This document shows, one piece after another, positions 6,610 to 7,849 of a stretch of 7,849 bases of DNA (within the stretch, counting starts at the first letter, position 1; every line of letters starts with the position of its first letter). Below the pieces are notes generated by a model, which ran no database searches, had not been told where the DNA came from, and saw nothing but the letters and a program-made list of their open reading frames with translations. This DNA is from Ignavibacteriales bacterium (GTDB lineage Bacteria; Bacteroidota; Ignavibacteria; Ignavibacteriales; Ignavibacteriaceae). The stretch covers positions 1 to 7,849 of the forward strand of contig DAIEML010000107.1 of the NCBI GenBank assembly GCA_027349615.1, read 5' to 3'. The position numbers and the translations under genes are program-made.

Positions 6610-7452
6610 TTATTTTGCGATCACCGGGTTTATCATTTCCCCAATTCCTTTAATCCAGGTTTTTACAACATCGCCATGCTTTAAAAAGATGGGCGGTTTG
6701 CGAGAGAAACCAACACCGCTTGGTGTTCCGGTTGCAATTATATCGCCCGGTTCAAAAGTGAATGAAGTTGAAAGTCTTGATATTATTTCCGCTACACTAA
6801 AGATCATATTTTTTGTGTTGTCATGCTGAAGTATCTCTCCATTTACTTCGCAGCCAATTTCTAAATTTTGCGGATCAGCAATTTCATCTTTTGTTACTAT
6901 CACCGGGCCAATTGGACAAAATGTATCCAAAGATTTTCCTCTTACCCACTGCTTATCCCCAAATTGAATATCTCGTGCAGAAATATCATTTAAAACTGTA
7001 TAACCGAAAACATAATCAAGCGCATCTACCTTTGAAATATTTTTTGTGCGCTTTCCGATTACTACTCCAAGCTCAGCTTCATAATCTACTTCTTTAGTAA
7101 TTTCGTTTGGAATAATTATCGGATCTGTTGGGCCAGTAATTGAATTATTAAACTTGGCAAAAACCAAAGGTGAGTTAGGAATCTCCATCTTCGATTCTTT
7201 TGCATGATCAAAATAGTTTAAGCCTATTGCAACAATCTTTGATGGATTTGTTAACGGTGCAGCAAATGAATCTGCTTCAACTAAAATTCCTTTGTCAATT
7301 TCTTCAATTGAATTTTTAATTCGCTCAATCTTTTCATCTCCAGAATTAATTAAATCAAGCATGCTTTCTGCAAAGCCCAATCTTGGAAGCGGAATTATTC
7401 CTTTCTTAGATACAATTACAAGTGTATTGTTTTTTAAAGTCGCAAATCTCAT
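6610..7452 (-). CDS. Fumarylacetoacetate hydrolase (FAH) family protein
   Basis: This is a 280-residue cytoplasmic enzyme of the FAH superfamily, whose members hydrolyse, decarboxylate or isomerise 2-oxo and 1,3-dicarbonyl acids with Mg2+ or Mn2+. An N-terminal domain (about 1-65) precedes the catalytic domain. The hallmarks are GLNYFDHAKE (77-86), the metal-binding acidic pair E125 and E127 in DYEAELGVVIG, the third ligand D156 in NDISARD (155-161), QWVRGKSLDTFCPIGP (168-183), and GDIIATGTPSGVGF (236-249). The arrangement matches single-domain acylpyruvase/oxaloacetate decarboxylase or hydroxyhepta-dienedioate isomerase relatives; databases often label such proteins ureidoglycolate lyase, but no purine or aromatic catabolism genes are next to it, so the substrate is open. 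It lies 64 bases downstream of the propeller gene on the same strand. No clear Shine-Dalgarno precedes the ATG. Confidence 0.95.
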   Translation of the reverse strand: MRFATLKNNTLVIVSKKGIIPLPRLGFAESMLDLINSGDEKIERIKNSIEEIDKGILVEADSFAAPLTNPSKIVAIGLNYFDHAKESKMEIPNSPLVFAKFNNSITGPTDPIIIPNEITKEVDYEAELGVVIGKRTKNISKVDALDYVFGYTVLNDISARDIQFGDKQWVRGKSLDTFCPIGPVIVTKDEIADPQNLEIGCEVNGEILQHDNTKNMIFSVAEIISRLSTSFTFEPGDIIATGTPSGVGFSRKPPIFLKHGDVVKTWIKGIGEMINPVIAK

Positions 7453-7516
7453 TTAACTAAATAGAGAAATTTATTTTCACATTAATTTTTGCACTTACTC
7501 TTTAACTTAAACTTCT

Positions 7517-7849
7517 TTAGTGATTTCCCTTATATTCAATCAAACCGCCTCCATTGGTAGTGATCCAAATATTACCATACGAATCTTCAGCAACACCGGT
7601 AACATTGGAAATATTCAATCCAGTATTATCAAAAGTAAAAGTTGTTGTACTCGAAGGTGTTGGTGCCGAGAACTTTACAAGTCCATGATCAGTTGCAATC
7701 CATTTATTATTTAGATGATCAATCATCAAACTATTGGTTCTACTCGATGTTGGAATTGTATAAACATTTTTCCATGTTGAACCCGAATAATATGACAATC
7801 CGCTTCCGAATACGGTGCTCTTTGCAAACCCAACCCAAACTTCTCCAAG
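7517..7849 (-). CDS. C-terminal part of a two-component-regulator-type beta-propeller protein, truncated by the window edge
   Basis: The minus-strand frame is open from the window edge to the TAA at 7517-7519, giving 110 visible residues; a TTG at 7796-7798 is an internal codon. The visible sequence shows repeating propeller blades: GEVWVGFAKS and GLSYYSGSTW, then LMIDHLNNKWIATDHGLVKF, then VTGVAEDSYGNIWITTNGGG followed by LIEYKGNH. The D-x-x-G/N-N-x-W-I-A/T-T pattern with GL/GGL turns is that of Reg_prop repeats, found in sensor proteins and in stand-alone secreted or lipoprotein propellers. The protein stops right after a blade, with no kinase, DNA-binding or type IX secretion C-terminal domain, so a stand-alone propeller is more likely than a hybrid sensor. 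The N-terminal part, needed to judge localisation, is outside the window. Confidence 0.82.
   Translation of the reverse strand, partial: LGEVWVGFAKSTVFGSGLSYYSGSTWKNVYTIPTSSRTNSLMIDHLNNKWIATDHGLVKFSAPTPSSTTTFTFDNTGLNISNVTGVAEDSYGNIWITTNGGGLIEYKGNH

Noticed and set aside
6813..7097. Plus-strand ORF of 94 codons inside the FAH-family gene
   Set aside because: It lies opposite conserved catalytic motifs, has His/Leu-rich shadow composition and no independent signals.
7796..7798. TTG at 7796-7798 as the start of the propeller gene
   Set aside because: The frame continues to the window's right edge with propeller-like residues (GEVWVGFAKS), so the codon is internal.

Overview
The window reads as an ordinary chromosomal stretch from a low-GC, probably Bacteroidota/Ignavibacteria-like Gram-negative bacterium. 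This is inference. It rests on an outer-membrane efflux component (so a double membrane), AT-rich coding sequence (about 40% GC in the transporter genes by hand count), mostly missing Shine-Dalgarno sequences, and a two-component-regulator-type beta-propeller gene, a type common in that group. No rRNA, tRNA, CRISPR array, transposase or phage gene is visible.

Positions 1-4764 (+ strand) hold a tripartite MacAB-TolC-type efflux operon: the 3' part of a TolC-family outer-membrane gene, a MacA-like periplasmic adaptor, a MacB/LolD-type ATPase, and a MacB-type permease that overlaps the ATPase by 4 bases. Energy from the ATPase would drive the permease, and the adaptor would couple it to the outer-membrane duct. 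The cargo cannot be read from the sequence. The adaptor carries an unusual, polar insertion of about 150 residues in its membrane-proximal region. A small hairpin followed by six T residues closes the operon.

Positions 4841-5350 (- strand) encode a compact FMN-dependent nitroreductase, convergent with the operon. A 366-base gap of about 19% GC follows, holding at most one doubtful 33-codon ORF and a Bacteroidota-style promoter candidate just before the next gene. Positions 5717-6469 (+) encode a TylF/MycF-like class I methyltransferase whose GC (about 30%) is well below its neighbours.

Positions 6610-7452 (-) encode a fumarylacetoacetate-hydrolase-family enzyme. Positions 7517-7849 (-) hold the C-terminal end of a beta-propeller protein that runs off the right edge. 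Apart from the efflux operon the genes look functionally unrelated. I see no convincing novel system. The observations most worth checking are the adaptor insertion, the two competing hairpins after the permease gene, and the compositionally foreign methyltransferase.
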